Program-made: the position numbers and the translations under genes
From: Epibacterium ulvae
GTDB taxonomy: Bacteria; Pseudomonadota; Alphaproteobacteria; Rhodobacterales; Rhodobacteraceae
Direction of reading: 5' to 3'
DNA length: 64,000 nt
NCBI RefSeq assembly: GCF_018678075.1
Contig: NZ_JAHHIR010000062.1
Coordinates: forward strand, 1 to 64,000
The notes under the pieces: model-generated
What the model was told of the DNA's origin: nothing
Seen by the model: the letters and a program-made list of their open reading frames with translations, nothing else
The model's database searches: none
Shown: piece by piece, positions 18,067-27,072 of the stretch
How positions within the stretch are numbered: the first letter of the stretch is position 1
Layout: every line of letters starts with the position of its first letter

Positions 18067-19143
18067 TCAGTGCGGGAACGGCCAAAGTCTCAACTTCTCC
18101 TTGGTCACACGCCACATCTGCGCCAACCCGTGGGGCTCCACGATCAGGAAAAACACGATCAACGCCCCCACTATCACCAGCTGGAAATGCACCACGATAT
18201 CCGTGGGCCAGCCCAGCACATCGACGCCCAACACCTTTAACACCACCGGCAACAGCACCAAGAACGCCGCCCCGGCAAAGGAGCCAAAGATCGACCCCAG
18301 ACCGCCAATGATCACCATGAACAGAACCAGGAATGACTTCTGGATGCCAAAAGCCTCCCCCACTTCAACCGCACCCAGATAGACCGAAAAGAACAGCGCG
18401 CCGGATACGCCGATGAAGAACCCCGACACGGCAAAGGCGGTCATCTTGGCCTTCATCGGATTGACGCCAATAATCTCGGCCGCGATATCCATATCTCGGA
18501 TCGCCATCCAACTGCGCCCCACTGAACCGCGCGTCAGATTGCGCGCCACCAGCGCACAGAACGTTAGGAAAATCAGACAGAACAGATAAGTCGCCCAGGC
18601 TGAAGCATTAGGGCCGGTAATCACAATGCCGAACACCTCGCGCTCCGGCGCGCTGATCTGGCCCGAAGCGGAATTGTTGTAAAACCACGGCACCCGGTTG
18701 AACAGCCAGACCAGAAAGAACTGCGCCGCCAAGGTCGCCACCGCAAGATAGAAGCCCTTGATCCGCAGCGACGGCAGCCCGAACACGACGCAAACCGCCG
18801 CCGTGATCCCGCCCGACAACAGCACATGCACGATCATCGACACCTCGGGAAAAGTGGTCATCAGCTTGTAACAGCCATAGGCCCCCACCGCCATGAACCC
18901 GCCGGTGCCCAGCGACACCTGCCCGCAGTATCCCACCAGAATATTCAACCCAATCGTCGCAATCGCATAGATCAGAAACGGCAACAGGATCGCATTGGCC
19001 CAATAGTCATTGATGAAAAACGGGATCACCCCAAAGGCGGCAACCAGCACCGCATAATAGCGCATCCGATCGAACCGGATCGGGAAGGTCTGCCCGTCCG
19101 CAACATAGGATGTCTTGAAATCCCCGGCCTCACGATAAAACAT
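18067..19143 (-). CDS. Liv-type ABC transporter permease (LivM type)
   Basis: The 358-residue, highly hydrophobic protein has about nine or ten membrane segments and the LivM hallmarks LVGYCGQVSLGTGGFMAVGAYG (from about residue 77) and SWMAIRDMDIAAEIIGVN (about 217-234), the loop that contacts the ATPase. GGGGAGG stands five bases before the ATG at 19143. It lies in the same direction as the binding-protein gene downstream. It is separated from livH by a small same-strand gene and an opposite-strand gene. Confidence 0.93.
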   Translation of the reverse strand: MFYREAGDFKTSYVADGQTFPIRFDRMRYYAVLVAAFGVIPFFINDYWANAILLPFLIYAIATIGLNILVGYCGQVSLGTGGFMAVGAYGCYKLMTTFPEVSMIVHVLLSGGITAAVCVVFGLPSLRIKGFYLAVATLAAQFFLVWLFNRVPWFYNNSASGQISAPEREVFGIVITGPNASAWATYLFCLIFLTFCALVARNLTRGSVGRSWMAIRDMDIAAEIIGVNPMKAKMTAFAVSGFFIGVSGALFFSVYLGAVEVGEAFGIQKSFLVLFMVIIGGLGSIFGSFAGAAFLVLLPVVLKVLGVDVLGWPTDIVVHFQLVIVGALIVFFLIVEPHGLAQMWRVTKEKLRLWPFPH

Positions 19144-19184
19144 AGATACCTCCCCAAACGTCACCGCGTTGCAGCTGCCTTGTT

Positions 19185-19457
19185 TCAGCCCAATTCATGA
19201 CGTTTCTCCCATTTTTCCTGCGCTTCATTTCGGATTTCGCGGGTCATCCCGGCCGAAGACTGGGCATATCCCGATCGTTCAGAGGCTTGCACCAGCCTAA
19301 GATAGGTAGAAATTCCGGTAAATAAGCCCACCGCCGCCAACAGGCTGGCGACCAAAATCTGGTGATCTGAGTAACCCTCAGCGCTCAACGCCAGATAGCC
19401 AAAGGCCCAAAACACTGACCACGCAACAACATTTACCACTGCCAAAAACTTAATCAT
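19185..19457 (-). CDS. Small two-helix membrane protein of unknown function
   Basis: The 90-residue protein has two predicted membrane segments (about residues 4-24 and 33-53) and a charged C-terminal tail (ERSGYAQSS...EAQEKWEKRHELG). AGGGGG precedes the ATG at 19457. I do not recognise the family. It lies 41 bases upstream of livM on the same strand, inside the transport operon, and starts back-to-back with the next gene. A link with transport is possible but only positional. Confidence 0.65.
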   Translation of the reverse strand: MIKFLAVVNVVAWSVFWAFGYLALSAEGYSDHQILVASLLAAVGLFTGISTYLRLVQASERSGYAQSSAGMTREIRNEAQEKWEKRHELG

Positions 19458-19571
19458 GGCTGCGCCCCCTGTGTTAACCATCCGTTAACCCATTTGTCGA
19501 ATTTCGCTCCTTGGCCACATTTTGCCCAATTCTCTGCGCTAGTCTTAATGTGGGTAAAGTGAGTGGAAGAC

Positions 19572-19931
19572 ATGACTGCAATTCTGGAGGATCTCCGGCG
19601 GCTGGATGCCGCCCGGAAGCGCGGGGATATTTCCCACAGCGTGTATGAAGAGGCCAAAGGTCGTCTCCTTGGCCAGGTCGAAGATGTGCAAATTGTCGCC
19701 GAAGCGCCGAACACGGCGAACCGCGCGCATGACCGTTCAGAGCAAGACCGTCCGGGGCAAGAGGCCAACAACCAAGGCCTGTGGAGCCTGCTCCTGGTCG
19801 GGCTCCTTGGCGCCGGAATAATGACCTTTGTTTTGGCCCAACTCATCGGCGATCTAACAATTGCCGTGACACTGGTCGTGACCGTTTTTGCAGCCATTCT
19901 GGTCAAGGCGGCGAAACGGCTTGAACATTGA
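19572..19931 (+). CDS. SHOCT-like domain, two-helix membrane protein
   Basis: The 119-residue protein begins with a short amphipathic helical domain (ILEDLRRLDAARKRGDIS followed by YEEAKGRLL, residues 4-35) similar to SHOCT oligomerisation domains. A polar linker (40-70) and two membrane segments (about 72-110) follow. It reads against the transport operon, between livH and the small membrane gene, so it would break or be nested within a single operon. GGAAG lies before the ATG. The function is unknown. Confidence 0.65.
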   Translation: MTAILEDLRRLDAARKRGDISHSVYEEAKGRLLGQVEDVQIVAEAPNTANRAHDRSEQDRPGQEANNQGLWSLLLVGLLGAGIMTFVLAQLIGDLTIAVTLVVTVFAAILVKAAKRLEH

Positions 19932-19961
19932 CCCATCCGCATCGGCTGGTGAGAGAGGCGA

Positions 19962-20948
19962 TCACACGCGTTCAATGATCTTCTCCCCAAACAGCCCCTG
20001 CGGACGGAACACCAAAAAGACCAGCGCCAGCACATAGGCAAACCAATTCTCGGTCGCACCGCCCACCAGCGGGCCGATGGCGAATTCAAACAGTTTCTCG
20101 CCCACCCCAATGATCAACCCGCCCACAATGGCACCAGGGATCGAGGTAAAGCCGCCCAACATCAAAACCGGCAGCGCCTTGAGCGCTATGAGCGATAGGG
20201 AAAACTGCACACCAGATTTGGTGCCCCAGACAATGCCCGCAACCAAAGCCACAAACCCGGCCAGCGACCACACCAGAACCCAGATGAAATTCAGTGAAAT
20301 GCCAACCGAGAGCGCCGCCTGATGGTCATCAGCCACCGCGCGCATGGCCCGCCCCTGTTTGGTGTACTGGCTGAACATCACGAGCCCCGCGACCAACAGC
20401 CCGGCGATCACAGTGGCAACCAGATCCAAATTGTCGATAAAGAAACCATAATCAAAGATTTGGAACGTGGTCTCGTCGATCCACAGGTTGATGCCCTGCG
20501 GCAGCCCAACATCCAAGGTCTTCAACTCGGATCCCCACATCAGATCCGCCAACCCTTCCAGGAAATAGGCCAAGCCAATGGTGGCCATAAACAGGATGAT
20601 CGGCTCTTGTCCGACCAAATGGCGCATCACCAACACCTGCACCAACCAAGCCAACAAGATCATGACCCCGACCGTCAGCCCAATCGCCAGCGCCCCCGGC
20701 AGGTTCCATCCAAAATGGGTGATGTGGCCGCCAAAAACTGCGTTAATAAGGTGGGAGAAAGGCACCTGCCCGTTCATGATCCCAACCAAGGTCATGGCTG
20801 CAAACAGCGCCATAACGCCCTGTGCATAATTGAAAATTCCGGACGCCTTGTAGATCAACACAAAGCCCAACGCGACCAGCGCGTATAGAACCCCGGACAT
20901 TAACCCGTTCAGCGTGACTTCCATTGCAAAAACCAGCTGTTCAGACAT
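19962..20948 (-). CDS. Liv-type ABC transporter permease (LivH type)
   Basis: The 328-residue membrane protein has LivH features: the N-terminal LNGLMSGVLYALVALGFVLIYK region and the coupling loop TKQGRAMRAVADDHQAA (about residues 197-213). Its partner is LivM at 18067-19143. AGGAGAAACATC precedes the ATG. Its stop lies 31 bases from the stop of the opposite-strand small gene. It lies 29 bases after livG in the transcription direction. Confidence 0.94.
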   Translation of the reverse strand: MSEQLVFAMEVTLNGLMSGVLYALVALGFVLIYKASGIFNYAQGVMALFAAMTLVGIMNGQVPFSHLINAVFGGHITHFGWNLPGALAIGLTVGVMILLAWLVQVLVMRHLVGQEPIILFMATIGLAYFLEGLADLMWGSELKTLDVGLPQGINLWIDETTFQIFDYGFFIDNLDLVATVIAGLLVAGLVMFSQYTKQGRAMRAVADDHQAALSVGISLNFIWVLVWSLAGFVALVAGIVWGTKSGVQFSLSLIALKALPVLMLGGFTSIPGAIVGGLIIGVGEKLFEFAIGPLVGGATENWFAYVLALVFLVFRPQGLFGEKIIERV

Positions 20949-20977
20949 GATGTTTCTCCTGTGTCATCGTGCGCAGA

Positions 20978-21796
20978 TCAGTCATGGGCCACCCCCAAAT
21001 AGGCATCGATCACCTGCTGGTTGCTACGCACCTCATCCGGCGTGCCGTCGCCGATCTTCTTGCCGTAATCCATCACCACCACCCGGTCGCTCAGATCCAT
21101 GACCACGCCCATGTCGTGCTCGATCAAGGCAATCGTGGTGCCAAACTCGTCATTCACATCCAGGATAAAGCGGCTCATGTCCTCTTTCTCCTCTACGTTC
21201 ATTCCTGCCATCGGCTCATCCAAGAGTAACAGCTTCGGCTCCGCTGCCAGCGCCCGCGCCAGCTCGACCCGTTTCTTCAACCCATAGGGTAGCCGCGCCA
21301 CCGGCGTTTTGCGGATCGCCTGGATCTCAAGGAAATCAATGATCTGTTCGACCTTCTCGCGGTTTTCCACTTCCTCAGCCTCGGCGCGTCCTTTCCAGAA
21401 GGCCTGCTGAAACAGGTTCGCCGACATGTGGTTCAACCGACCCGTCATCACATTGTCCAAAACGCTCATCCCTTGGAACAAGGCGATGTTCTGGAACGTG
21501 CGTGCAATGCCCTGACGCGCCACCTCATAGGGGCGCATGGGTTTGCGTTTCTTGCCGTGAAACCAGACCTCACCCTCTTGCGGCACATAGAAGCCAGACA
21601 TCACGTTCAACATCGACGACTTGCCTGCCCCGTTAGGACCAATAATGGCGCGAATTTCCCCTTCGCGAATGTCGAATGAGATATCCTTGATCGCCTCCAC
21701 CCCGCCAAAACGCAGCGTGATGTGTTTCATCTCCATCACCACGCCGCCGATGGTACGCCCGTCGGCCGTGACAAACTCTACTGACTGATCCAACAT
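20978..21796 (-). CDS. Liv-type ABC transporter ATPase (LivG type)
   Basis: The roughly 272-residue ATPase has Walker A GPNGAGKSS, Walker B LLLLDEPMAGMN and the LivG-type long insert after RTFQNIALF. The signature motif is degenerate (LPYGLKKRVE in place of LSGGQ), as is common in LivG. An ATG at 21796 preceded by GGAG was preferred over an ATG four codons earlier that lacks one. It is the second gene of the operon, downstream of the acyl-CoA synthetase gene. Confidence 0.93.
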   Translation of the reverse strand: MLDQSVEFVTADGRTIGGVVMEMKHITLRFGGVEAIKDISFDIREGEIRAIIGPNGAGKSSMLNVMSGFYVPQEGEVWFHGKKRKPMRPYEVARQGIARTFQNIALFQGMSVLDNVMTGRLNHMSANLFQQAFWKGRAEAEEVENREKVEQIIDFLEIQAIRKTPVARLPYGLKKRVELARALAAEPKLLLLDEPMAGMNVEEKEDMSRFILDVNDEFGTTIALIEHDMGVVMDLSDRVVVMDYGKKIGDGTPDEVRSNQQVIDAYLGVAHD

Positions 21797-21883
21797 ACTA
21801 CGCTCCATCTGTGCAGATCGCCCAACGGGACGGTGGGCGGGGCGATGTTCGGCGCAGCCGGGCGAGCGTCGTTCCAGCGTCCC

Positions 21884-23857
21884 TCATTCTGCCGCCTCCA
21901 ATTGCTTCACGGATGCCGAAATCTCCGCATCCAAAATCTCCAACGTGGCGCTGACCTCACCTTTGCGCCCATCCTCATAAGTCACCTCGGTGCGGGCAAA
22001 GACGCGGCTTTCACTCGCATACAGCGCTGCCAGAATGTCCTGATATTTTTCTTCCACAAAGGCGCGGCGCACCTTCCGGGTCCGGGTCATCTCGCCGTCA
22101 TCGGCGTCCAGTTCCTTGTGCAAGACTACAAAGCGATGCACCTGACAGCCGGACAGCATCTCGTCTTCAGCCACCGACCGGTTCACCTCTCCCACATGAG
22201 AAGCGATGGATTTCAACACCTCCGGATGCCCCGCCAGCTCTTGGTACGAAGCATAGGCGATATTGTTGCGCTCAGCCCAATTCCCCACCGCAGTCAGGTC
22301 GATATTGATGAATGCCACACAGCGGTCCCGCCCGTTGCCAAACAGAACAACTTCCAGGATATCGGGATAAAACTTCAGCTTATTCTCAACAAATTTGGGG
22401 GCAAACATCGCACCGTTGGCCATTTTTCCCACGTCCTTGGCCCGGTCGATGATCCGCAAATGTCCGCTTGCGGCTTCAATAAACCCCGCATCCCCGGTCG
22501 CCACCCAGCCGTCTTTGTCCTTGGTCTTCATAGTGGATTCCGGGTTCTTGAAATACTCCACAAACACCCCCGGCGAGCGGTAGAAAATCTCACCGGTCTC
22601 GTCGATCTTCAGCTCCACATTGGGCGAGGGCACCCCAACAGTGTCCGCCCGAACTTCGCCATCAGGCTGCTGGGTGATAAAAACGGTCGCTTCGGTCTGC
22701 CCATAAAGCTGCTTCAGATTGATCCCAAGCGAGCGGTAAAAGTCGAAAATCTCCGGCCCGATCGCCTCACCGGCCGTATACCCCACCCGAATTCGACCAT
22801 AGCCCAGCGTGTCCTTTAACGGTTCATAGACCAGCACATTGCCTAGCACATATTTTAGACGGTCCAGCAAGCCCACCGGTTTGCCATCCAGAATGCGCCC
22901 ACCAACTTTTTTGGCGTGCGCCAGAAAATGGTGGAACATGCGTCGTTTCAATGACCCTGCATCCTCCATCCGGATCATCACGCTGGTCAGCTGTCCCTCA
23001 AATACCCGTGGTGGGGCAAAGAAGTAGGTCGGCCCGATCTCGCGCAGGTCGGTCATCATGGTCTCGGGACTTTCGGGGCAGTTGGTGCAGAACCCACACC
23101 AATAGGCCTGCGCCACGGAAAAGATGAAATCCCCAACCCAGGCCATCGGCAGGTAGGACAGAATACTGTCATCAGAACTTAGCTGATCAAACTGCGCCGA
23201 ATTGCGCGCAGTCTCGATCACATTACGGTTGGAGAGCACCACACCCTTGGGCTTGCCCGTGGTGCCCGACGTATAAAGCATCACGCAGGTGCTGGCATAA
23301 TCCAACGCCGCACGCCGCGCGTTCAGCTCATCCGCCAGGGCCAGCGCCGCCTTGCGACCTTGGGCCTGCAAAGCTTTGAAACTGTGTAGCTGCCCGTGGT
23401 CATATTTGCGCATCCCCCTGGGATCGAGGTAGATCATCTGCTCCAGCGCGGTCAGCTGCTCTTGTACCTCCAGAACCTTGTCGACCTGCTCCTGATCGCC
23501 CGCAATCACAAACCGCGCACCGCAATTGGCCAACACATAGGCCATCTCCTCGGCCACCGCGTCCTGATAAAGCGGCACAGGCACACCGCCTACCGCCTGT
23601 ACGGCCACCATGGACCAATACAAATAGGGGCGGTTGCGGCCAATAACGGCGACATAATCACCGGGTTTTAGCCCCAGGTCCAACAGGCCCAGCGCCAAAG
23701 CCTCGACTTCTTTTTCGGTTTCGGCCCAGGTCCAGCTTTGCCAGATCCCATATTCCTTCTCGCGGTAGGCGGGCCGATCTCCGTATCTCTCAGCATTTCG
23801 CTGCAACAAGGTCGGCAGGGACATCTCCCTGCCTGCATTCGCACGCACCTCTGCCAT
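21884..23857 (-). CDS. Long-chain-type AMP-dependent acyl-CoA synthetase
   Basis: The 657-residue adenylate-forming enzyme has the P-loop motif YTSGTTGKPKG near residue 196, YGQTEATVF near 400 and the hinge motif GWVATGD. Its length and layout fit the long-chain fatty acyl-CoA synthetase group (FadD15-like). GGAGGAGAACAT sits before the ATG at 23857; the longer frame upstream includes this site. It is the first gene of the Liv-type operon, so the operon encodes two distinct CoA ligases. The true substrate is unknown. Confidence 0.88.
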   Translation of the reverse strand: MAEVRANAGREMSLPTLLQRNAERYGDRPAYREKEYGIWQSWTWAETEKEVEALALGLLDLGLKPGDYVAVIGRNRPYLYWSMVAVQAVGGVPVPLYQDAVAEEMAYVLANCGARFVIAGDQEQVDKVLEVQEQLTALEQMIYLDPRGMRKYDHGQLHSFKALQAQGRKAALALADELNARRAALDYASTCVMLYTSGTTGKPKGVVLSNRNVIETARNSAQFDQLSSDDSILSYLPMAWVGDFIFSVAQAYWCGFCTNCPESPETMMTDLREIGPTYFFAPPRVFEGQLTSVMIRMEDAGSLKRRMFHHFLAHAKKVGGRILDGKPVGLLDRLKYVLGNVLVYEPLKDTLGYGRIRVGYTAGEAIGPEIFDFYRSLGINLKQLYGQTEATVFITQQPDGEVRADTVGVPSPNVELKIDETGEIFYRSPGVFVEYFKNPESTMKTKDKDGWVATGDAGFIEAASGHLRIIDRAKDVGKMANGAMFAPKFVENKLKFYPDILEVVLFGNGRDRCVAFINIDLTAVGNWAERNNIAYASYQELAGHPEVLKSIASHVGEVNRSVAEDEMLSGCQVHRFVVLHKELDADDGEMTRTRKVRRAFVEEKYQDILAALYASESRVFARTEVTYEDGRKGEVSATLEILDAEISASVKQLEAAE

Positions 23858-24086
23858 ATGTTCTCCTCCCAACCCGCCCCCCATGTTTGGCCGCGTGTCC
23901 TCCAACACCATCGGCCCCGGGAGTGGGACTGAATGCATAATCATAGTTAATCTTGTCAGTAAGTTTTCCCAATCATTACGAATTGTTTCAGCGGCCCACT
24001 TTCGTTAAGGCTTCAGAAACGTCGCGGCACAAAACGGTCGACATGCTTGCCAAATACGCGTTCGATGGTACCCATGAGAGGCATTC

Positions 24087-25994
24087 ATGGACCGGACTGA
24101 CGCATCATACGCCACAATGACCCAGGCCGGGTTGAACCTGATCGCCCAGGCCATGTCGATCTATGACCGCGACCTCTGTCTGGCCGTCTGCAACCAGCGC
24201 TTTCAGGATATGTTCAACCTGCCAGAGGCATTGGTCACCCGCGGCGCGCCGTTTGAAGACACGATCCGCTTTATCGCGCAAAGCGGTGATTATGGCGCGA
24301 TCGCCGATCTCGACGCCTTTGTAGCGCGCCGCGTCGCCCAGGCAAAAACGTTCGATCCGCATTACTTTGAACGGGCGCGCCACAACGGTCAGGTGATCTC
24401 TATCGAAGGGTCCCCCCTTCCAGAAGGCGGCTGGGTCACGGTCTATACCGATATAACCCGCCCCAAACGGATCGAGGCCATGCTGCGCAGCCGGTCTGAA
24501 GAGCTGTCGGGTCAGCTCATCGCCCATACCGAGGAACTGTCGGCCACCAACCGCAAACTTGCCGCGTCAAACACCGCCCTTGCGGCGGCAAAACGCGATG
24601 TCGCCATCAGCGAAAGCCGCATTCGACTGACAACCGAGATGATGCCCGCCCATATCGCCCATCTGGACGAACGTGGGTTCTACACCTTTACCAATCGCCG
24701 TCTCAGCAGCGTGTTTCCGGGCCGCCCCACCGAAATTCTAGGCCTGCACATCGCTGAGGCGTTGGGCATCTCTGCCTTTGCCCGAATCGAACCTCATCTG
24801 ATTGCCGCCTACAAAGGCGAACGTCCGGTGTTTGAATTTACCGAAGATCACGACAGCCGCCGCATTCGTGTCGCTCTGACCCCGGATGGCGGCGGCGGTG
24901 TCTATGTCCTGTCGATGGATGTGACCGAGGAAACCCAGGCCCGTGTCGCCCTGCAACAGACCCGGCGCCGGGATATGGCCGCGCAGATGACCAACGGGCT
25001 GGCGCATGATTTTTCGAACCTGTTGACCGTGATCCTAGGCATTCAAAGCAAGCTGTCCAAAATGGATCTGGGTGCTGAAGCCACGCAGCTGATCACCGCC
25101 ACCCAATCCGCCGCCGAACGGGGCGGACGCCTGCTGCACCGGATCTCGCAGATGACTGGGCAGCGTCCTTTGCGTCCCCAGGCCACCATCCTCGCCGCAC
25201 TGCTGGAAGAGTTGAAAATCCTCGCCTCACCCTCTTTGCCGCGCGGTGTAGGTTTGTCGGTGATCAATCACACCAAACCACACGCTCTGCTGCTGGACGC
25301 AGGTAAGTTGCAAGATGCATTGCTGAACCTGATCCTGAACGCCCGCGACGCCTGTGGGGCCTCTGGCCAGATCACTGTCAGTGCGCATGAGGTCGGCCGC
25401 ACATGGATCGAAATCAGCGTTATCGACACCGGGCCTGGCTTCTCGCCCGAGGCGCTGGAACAGGGGCTGAACCCGTTTTTCACCACCAAGGGCAGCAATG
25501 GCTCCGGCCTTGGGCTGGCGATGGTCTATGATATGGTGAAACTGAACGGCGGCGATGTCCGGTTGGGCAACACAATCTCGGGCGCCAGCGTCACATTACG
25601 CCTGCCGTTCCGCCTGGCCCCCGATGCCAAGGGCGGCATGGCGCTTTTGGTGGAAGACAGCGAAGAACTGCGTGCCACCTATCGCGACATGCTCACCGAT
25701 CTCGGCTATTCGGTGATCGAGGCCGAGACCGCCAATGACGGCCTTGCCCTGGCGCGTGATCTGCCGGAAATTGTGTTAATCTTGTCCGACGTCAAACTCA
25801 AAGGCAGCGAAACCGGGTTAGATCTGCTGGACGGACTGGACCGCACCCGCCCTTGGCCACCGGTGATCCTGATGACCTCGGCTGTGACCGCCGACCCGAT
25901 ATTCCGCTCTGCCCTCAAGAAAGCGCCCGTTTTGCAAAAACCCTTCACAACCGCGCAGCTGGCCGCATTGATCCGACCGGAGACCCCGACATGA
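24087..25994 (+). CDS. PAS-containing hybrid sensor histidine kinase
   Basis: The 635-residue soluble protein has two PAS-like domains (about residues 10-125 and 180-285) joined by a helical linker, and a HisKA domain with phospho-acceptor His307 in GLAHDFSNLL. The ATPase domain shows NLILNARDAC, DTGPGFS and GSGLGLAMV, and a C-terminal receiver domain (about 515-630) carries the acceptor Asp in LILSDVKLKG. No membrane segment is seen, so the signal is probably cytoplasmic. It overlaps the response-regulator gene by four bases (ATGA) and is divergent from the acyl-CoA synthetase gene. Confidence 0.92.
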   Translation: MDRTDASYATMTQAGLNLIAQAMSIYDRDLCLAVCNQRFQDMFNLPEALVTRGAPFEDTIRFIAQSGDYGAIADLDAFVARRVAQAKTFDPHYFERARHNGQVISIEGSPLPEGGWVTVYTDITRPKRIEAMLRSRSEELSGQLIAHTEELSATNRKLAASNTALAAAKRDVAISESRIRLTTEMMPAHIAHLDERGFYTFTNRRLSSVFPGRPTEILGLHIAEALGISAFARIEPHLIAAYKGERPVFEFTEDHDSRRIRVALTPDGGGGVYVLSMDVTEETQARVALQQTRRRDMAAQMTNGLAHDFSNLLTVILGIQSKLSKMDLGAEATQLITATQSAAERGGRLLHRISQMTGQRPLRPQATILAALLEELKILASPSLPRGVGLSVINHTKPHALLLDAGKLQDALLNLILNARDACGASGQITVSAHEVGRTWIEISVIDTGPGFSPEALEQGLNPFFTTKGSNGSGLGLAMVYDMVKLNGGDVRLGNTISGASVTLRLPFRLAPDAKGGMALLVEDSEELRATYRDMLTDLGYSVIEAETANDGLALARDLPEIVLILSDVKLKGSETGLDLLDGLDRTRPWPPVILMTSAVTADPIFRSALKKAPVLQKPFTTAQLAALIRPETPT

Positions 25995-26695
25995 GCGCGC
26001 TGGTCACCATATTGGATGACGAGCCGGACATCCGTCAGCTGCTGTGCGAAACGCTGGAGGACGCGGGGTTCCGGGTGCAATCCTTTGGCCGCGCGCGTGA
26101 GTTTGAGGCCGCGTTGAAGCGGATCACCCCGGATGTCTGCCTGATCGATCTGTCATTGCCCGACACCGATGGGTTGGCGCTGGTGCACCGTCTGGGCCAG
26201 GACCACGGGGCTGCGGTGATCATCATTTCCGGTCGCGCGCAGGTGCAGGACCGGGTGGCGGGGCTGGAACTTGGCGCCGACGACTACATCACCAAACCCT
26301 TTGACCCTATCGAGGTAGTCGCCCGCGTCCGCGCCCGCCTGCGCAGTGGTCCCCGCGCGGGACATGGCGCCTCGGCAAAAAACAGCGCACGGTTCACCGG
26401 CTGGCAGGCGCATTTCGACCGGTTTCTGCTGAGCGATGAGAACGGAGAAGACGTGCCGTTTTCTCAGGCCGAAGGCGAAGTACTGCGCCTGTTTCTGGAA
26501 AACCCCAAACGGCTGATCTCACGCGCACAGATGCAGGAACACCTGGGTGGTGCGGCCGGCGAAAGCTTTGACCGCGCTATGGATGTACGCATTTCCCGCC
26601 TCAGAACCAAGCTGCGGGACGACCCCAAAAACCCCAAGCTGATCAAAACGATCTACGGCGCCGGGTATATTTTTCTGGATGACGTGCAATGGTAA
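25991..26695 (+). CDS. OmpR-family response regulator
   Basis: The 234-residue protein has a receiver domain with acidic pocket DDEPD and phospho-acceptor Asp in CLIDLSLPDTDG (about residue 54). A winged-helix DNA-binding domain follows (about 140-232, ending KTIYGAGYIF). It is translationally coupled to the upstream hybrid kinase, which is its likely partner. The divergent acid-uptake operon is the obvious candidate target, by position only. Confidence 0.93.
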   Translation: MSALVTILDDEPDIRQLLCETLEDAGFRVQSFGRAREFEAALKRITPDVCLIDLSLPDTDGLALVHRLGQDHGAAVIIISGRAQVQDRVAGLELGADDYITKPFDPIEVVARVRARLRSGPRAGHGASAKNSARFTGWQAHFDRFLLSDENGEDVPFSQAEGEVLRLFLENPKRLISRAQMQEHLGGAAGESFDRAMDVRISRLRTKLRDDPKNPKLIKTIYGAGYIFLDDVQW

Positions 26696-26699
26696 TAAA

Positions 26700-26724
26700 G
26701 GTTAACAATATATAGTTGTTAACC
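26700..26724. promoter_or_regulatory. Perfect inverted repeat upstream of the WGR gene
   Basis: GGTTAACAA (26700-26708) and TTGTTAACC (26716-26724) are perfect 9-bp arms around the spacer TATATAG. It lies directly after the response-regulator stop codon. It is too AT-rich for an intrinsic terminator and looks like a dimeric regulator's operator. TTGTTA in the right arm could also serve as a -35 element. Confidence 0.6.
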
Positions 26725-26730
26725 GTGCAA

Positions 26731-26776
26731 ATTCATCCATATATAGGTTGAATCATAGGTATTCTCACGATAGCAT
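26731..26776 (+). promoter_or_regulatory. Second inverted repeat and candidate leaderless promoter
   Basis: ATTCATCC (26731-26738) and GGTTGAAT (26746-26753) form 8-bp arms with one mismatch around ATATATA. TTGAAT (26748-26753) followed after 17 bases by TAGCAT (26771-26776) makes a sigma-70-like promoter. Its start point would fall at about 26783, the first base of the WGR ATG. An operator over the -35 element would suit repression. Confidence 0.5.
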
Positions 26777-26782
26777 AACCCT

Positions 26783-27022
26783 ATGACGACCTGTTTGCTC
26801 TATAATCAAAGCGAACTCCAGCCCCCGCGGTATTATCGGATCGAATTGGCGATGAACCTCTTTTCCGAGATTTCCGTGTTGCGCGAATGGGGGGTGTCGG
26901 GCAGCGATGGCCATACGATGATTAATATCTATGGCAACCTGCGCGAGGCCTCGATTGCTGCTGATGAACATCGCAACCGCATGATCAACAAAGGCTATTT
27001 TCGCGACACGCTGGACGCTTAA
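26783..27022 (+). CDS. Small WGR-domain protein
   Basis: The 79-residue protein contains the WGR-like core REWGVSGSDGHTMINIYGNL (about residues 34-53), and the rest of the chain completes a single compact domain. WGR domains occur in poly(ADP-ribose) polymerases and in bacterial proteins, where they are thought to bind nucleic acid; the role here is unknown. No Shine-Dalgarno precedes the ATG, in line with a leaderless message from the promoter described above. An internal ATG at 26852 is a weaker alternative. Confidence 0.78.
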   Translation: MTTCLLYNQSELQPPRYYRIELAMNLFSEISVLREWGVSGSDGHTMINIYGNLREASIAADEHRNRMINKGYFRDTLDA

Positions 27023-27072
27023 GGCGCGACACATCCGCCGCCGCGCTGCATTGCGTAAATGCGGCGCTCGGT

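Noticed and set aside
26700-26724. Palindrome after the response-regulator gene as a terminator
   Set aside because: The stem is AT-rich and no U-tract follows, so an operator is more plausible.
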